From positions 28,582,944 to 28,646,943 of the forward strand of contig NC_044601.1 of NCBI RefSeq assembly GCF_901933205.1: a stretch of 64,000 nt of DNA, in the 5' to 3' direction. Position numbers and translations under genes: made by a program. The notes below the pieces were generated by a model. That model searched no databases and was not told the origin of the DNA. It saw only the letters and a list, made by a program, of their open reading frames with translations. Positions 63,045 to 64,000 of this stretch are shown piece after piece. This DNA is from Camarhynchus parvulus. Lineage: Eukaryota > Chordata > Aves > Passeriformes > Thraupidae. Numbering within the stretch: position 1 is the stretch's first letter; every line of letters starts with the position of its first letter.

Positions 63045-63556
63045 TGTGGTGGTTTACCTTGGTTGGATGCCAGGTATCACCAAAGCCGCTCTATCACTCC
63101 TCTCCCCAAGTGGCCTGGGGAGAGAAAGTAAAATGAAAGGTTCATGAGTTTAGATAAGGGCAGGGAGACATCACTACTGATTACTATCATGGGCAAAACA
63201 GACGGAACTTGGGGATATTAGTTGAATTTATTACCAATGAAATCAGAGCAAGATAATGAGTAAAACAAATCTTTAAAAACATCTCTCCCCTACCCTTTTC
63301 CCTGGGGTCTGCTTCCTCTCCCAGTGGCACAGGAAGACAGGGAATGGGGGTTGTGGTCAGGTCATCACACATTTTGTGGCTCAGGAAGAGGAGCCATTCA
63401 CTCGCTCCAGCATAGGGTCCCTCCCATGGGAGACCATTCCCCATGAACTTCTCCAAGGTCAATCCATACCATGAGAAACTTCATGAACTGCCCCAACTTG
63501 TGTTCCTTTCCTCAAGGTGAAATCCTCCAGGCACAGCCTGCTCCAGTGTGGGTGCC
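63045..63556 (-). mobile_element. LTR of avian endogenous retrovirus, minus strand, interrupted
   Basis: Begins on plus with TGTGGTGGTTTACCTTGG, then GGATGCCAGGTATCACC, CACTCCTCTCCCC, GGGCAAAACAGAC and a minus-strand AATAAA (63227-63232). Further in lie CTGCTCCAGTGTGGGTGCC-type repeated phrases, typical of a common avian ERVL-type LTR recognised by eye. At 63557 it is cut by the start of another LTR, so its upstream part must lie beyond that insert, outside the window. Confidence 0.8.
63227..63232 (-). promoter_or_regulatory. LTR poly(A) signal
   Basis: AATAAA on the minus strand inside the LTR, about 180 bp from its end. Confidence 0.6.
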
Positions 63557-64000
63557 TGTCATGATTTAGGAGTGGTACTCCCCAATTTAGTTCTCCCACT
63601 GAGACTTTCCAAACCACACAACTGCTTGCTGACTCTCCCTCCCCTTTCTTCTGCCCCCACTGTGGGTGGCTGGAGAGGAGAATTGGAGGTACAAAAGGCA
63701 AAGAGAACTGGCTGAGATAAGTACAATTCCCTAGAAACAGCAAAGAGGTAAGGAAAAAAAATAGGACCAGTAACAATATTAATAACAAAAGTTATTAATA
63801 TTGTACAGATAGAGGGTGATACACATTAAAAATACTCACCAAGCATGGAACACTCAAAAACAGCAGCAGCCAGGTTCCATACCCTCACGCCGTTTTTGGA
63901 TCGCAAGCCACGCCCTCCTTCCCAAAAGTCCCTCGCCTCCACCTCTGGCTGTAACTTGAAGTGGTATAGAATAACAATCTACGCATGCCCACATGGCTTC
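63557..64000 (-). mobile_element. Second LTR nested in the previous one, runs off the window
   Basis: Starts TGTCATGATTTAGGAGTGG at 63557 and continues with CAATTTAGTTCTCCCACTGAGAC, CCCCCACTGTGGG, GGCTGAGATAAG, an AATAATA-rich stretch and GGTGATACACA...TACTCACCA, the order of a known avian ERVL LTR read on the minus strand. The 5 bp before it are GTGCC, the candidate target duplication. The upstream half lies beyond the window end. Confidence 0.75.
63773..63804. repeat. 14-bp perfect inverted repeat inside LTR
   Basis: ACAATATTAATAAC, loop AAAA, then GTTATTAATATTGT. Confidence 0.9.

Overview
The window reads as non-coding chromosomal DNA of a bird, probably a passerine. The evidence is the repeat content: 3'-truncated or 5'-truncated CR1 LINE fragments on both strands, including the AT-rich 3' tail typical of avian CR1, several solo LTRs that look like avian ERVL/ERVK families, and at least one very old MIR SINE. 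Base composition is moderately AT-rich, and no bacterial-style gene organisation is present. I recognise no intact protein-coding gene, tRNA or rRNA. The open frames are short and mostly look like chance. The only recognisable coding relics are two decayed CR1 reverse-transcriptase fragments (11512-11988 plus, 53530-53988 minus). One 198-nt open segment with good flanking splice signals (29915-30112) is a speculative exon.

Layout. 1-6.7 kb: unique-looking sequence with a small hairpin minisatellite. 6.7-7.8 kb: copy A of a repeat whose copy B lies at 40.2-41.1 kb. 8-12.5 kb: three CR1 fragments. 12.5-19.7 kb: nothing recognised. 19.7-20.1 kb: copy 1 of a second repeat, whose copy 2 is at 61.6-62.0 kb. 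21-22.1 kb: an LTR and a CR1 tail. 24-26 kb: a G-quadruplex motif, a MIR and microsatellites. 26-40 kb: mostly unique sequence with two strong inverted repeats, one CR1 tail, the candidate exon and AT-rich blocks that look like possible conserved non-coding elements. 40-63 kb: dense transposable elements, with solo LTRs at 44.8, 48.3, 52.2, 57.4 and 58.8 kb and a 2-kb CR1 fragment at 52.8-54.8 kb. 63.0-64.0 kb: one LTR interrupted by a second LTR that runs off the end of the window.

The most informative signal is copy A versus copy B. About 517 bp (6986-7502 and 40231-40747) differ at only 3 positions by direct comparison, while the flanking homology on both sides is clearly more diverged. 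That pattern suggests recent gene conversion, or a young duplication, inside an older repeat pair. Family names for LTRs, CR1 and MIR come from recognition by eye, not from a database search, and edges marked approximate should be treated as such.
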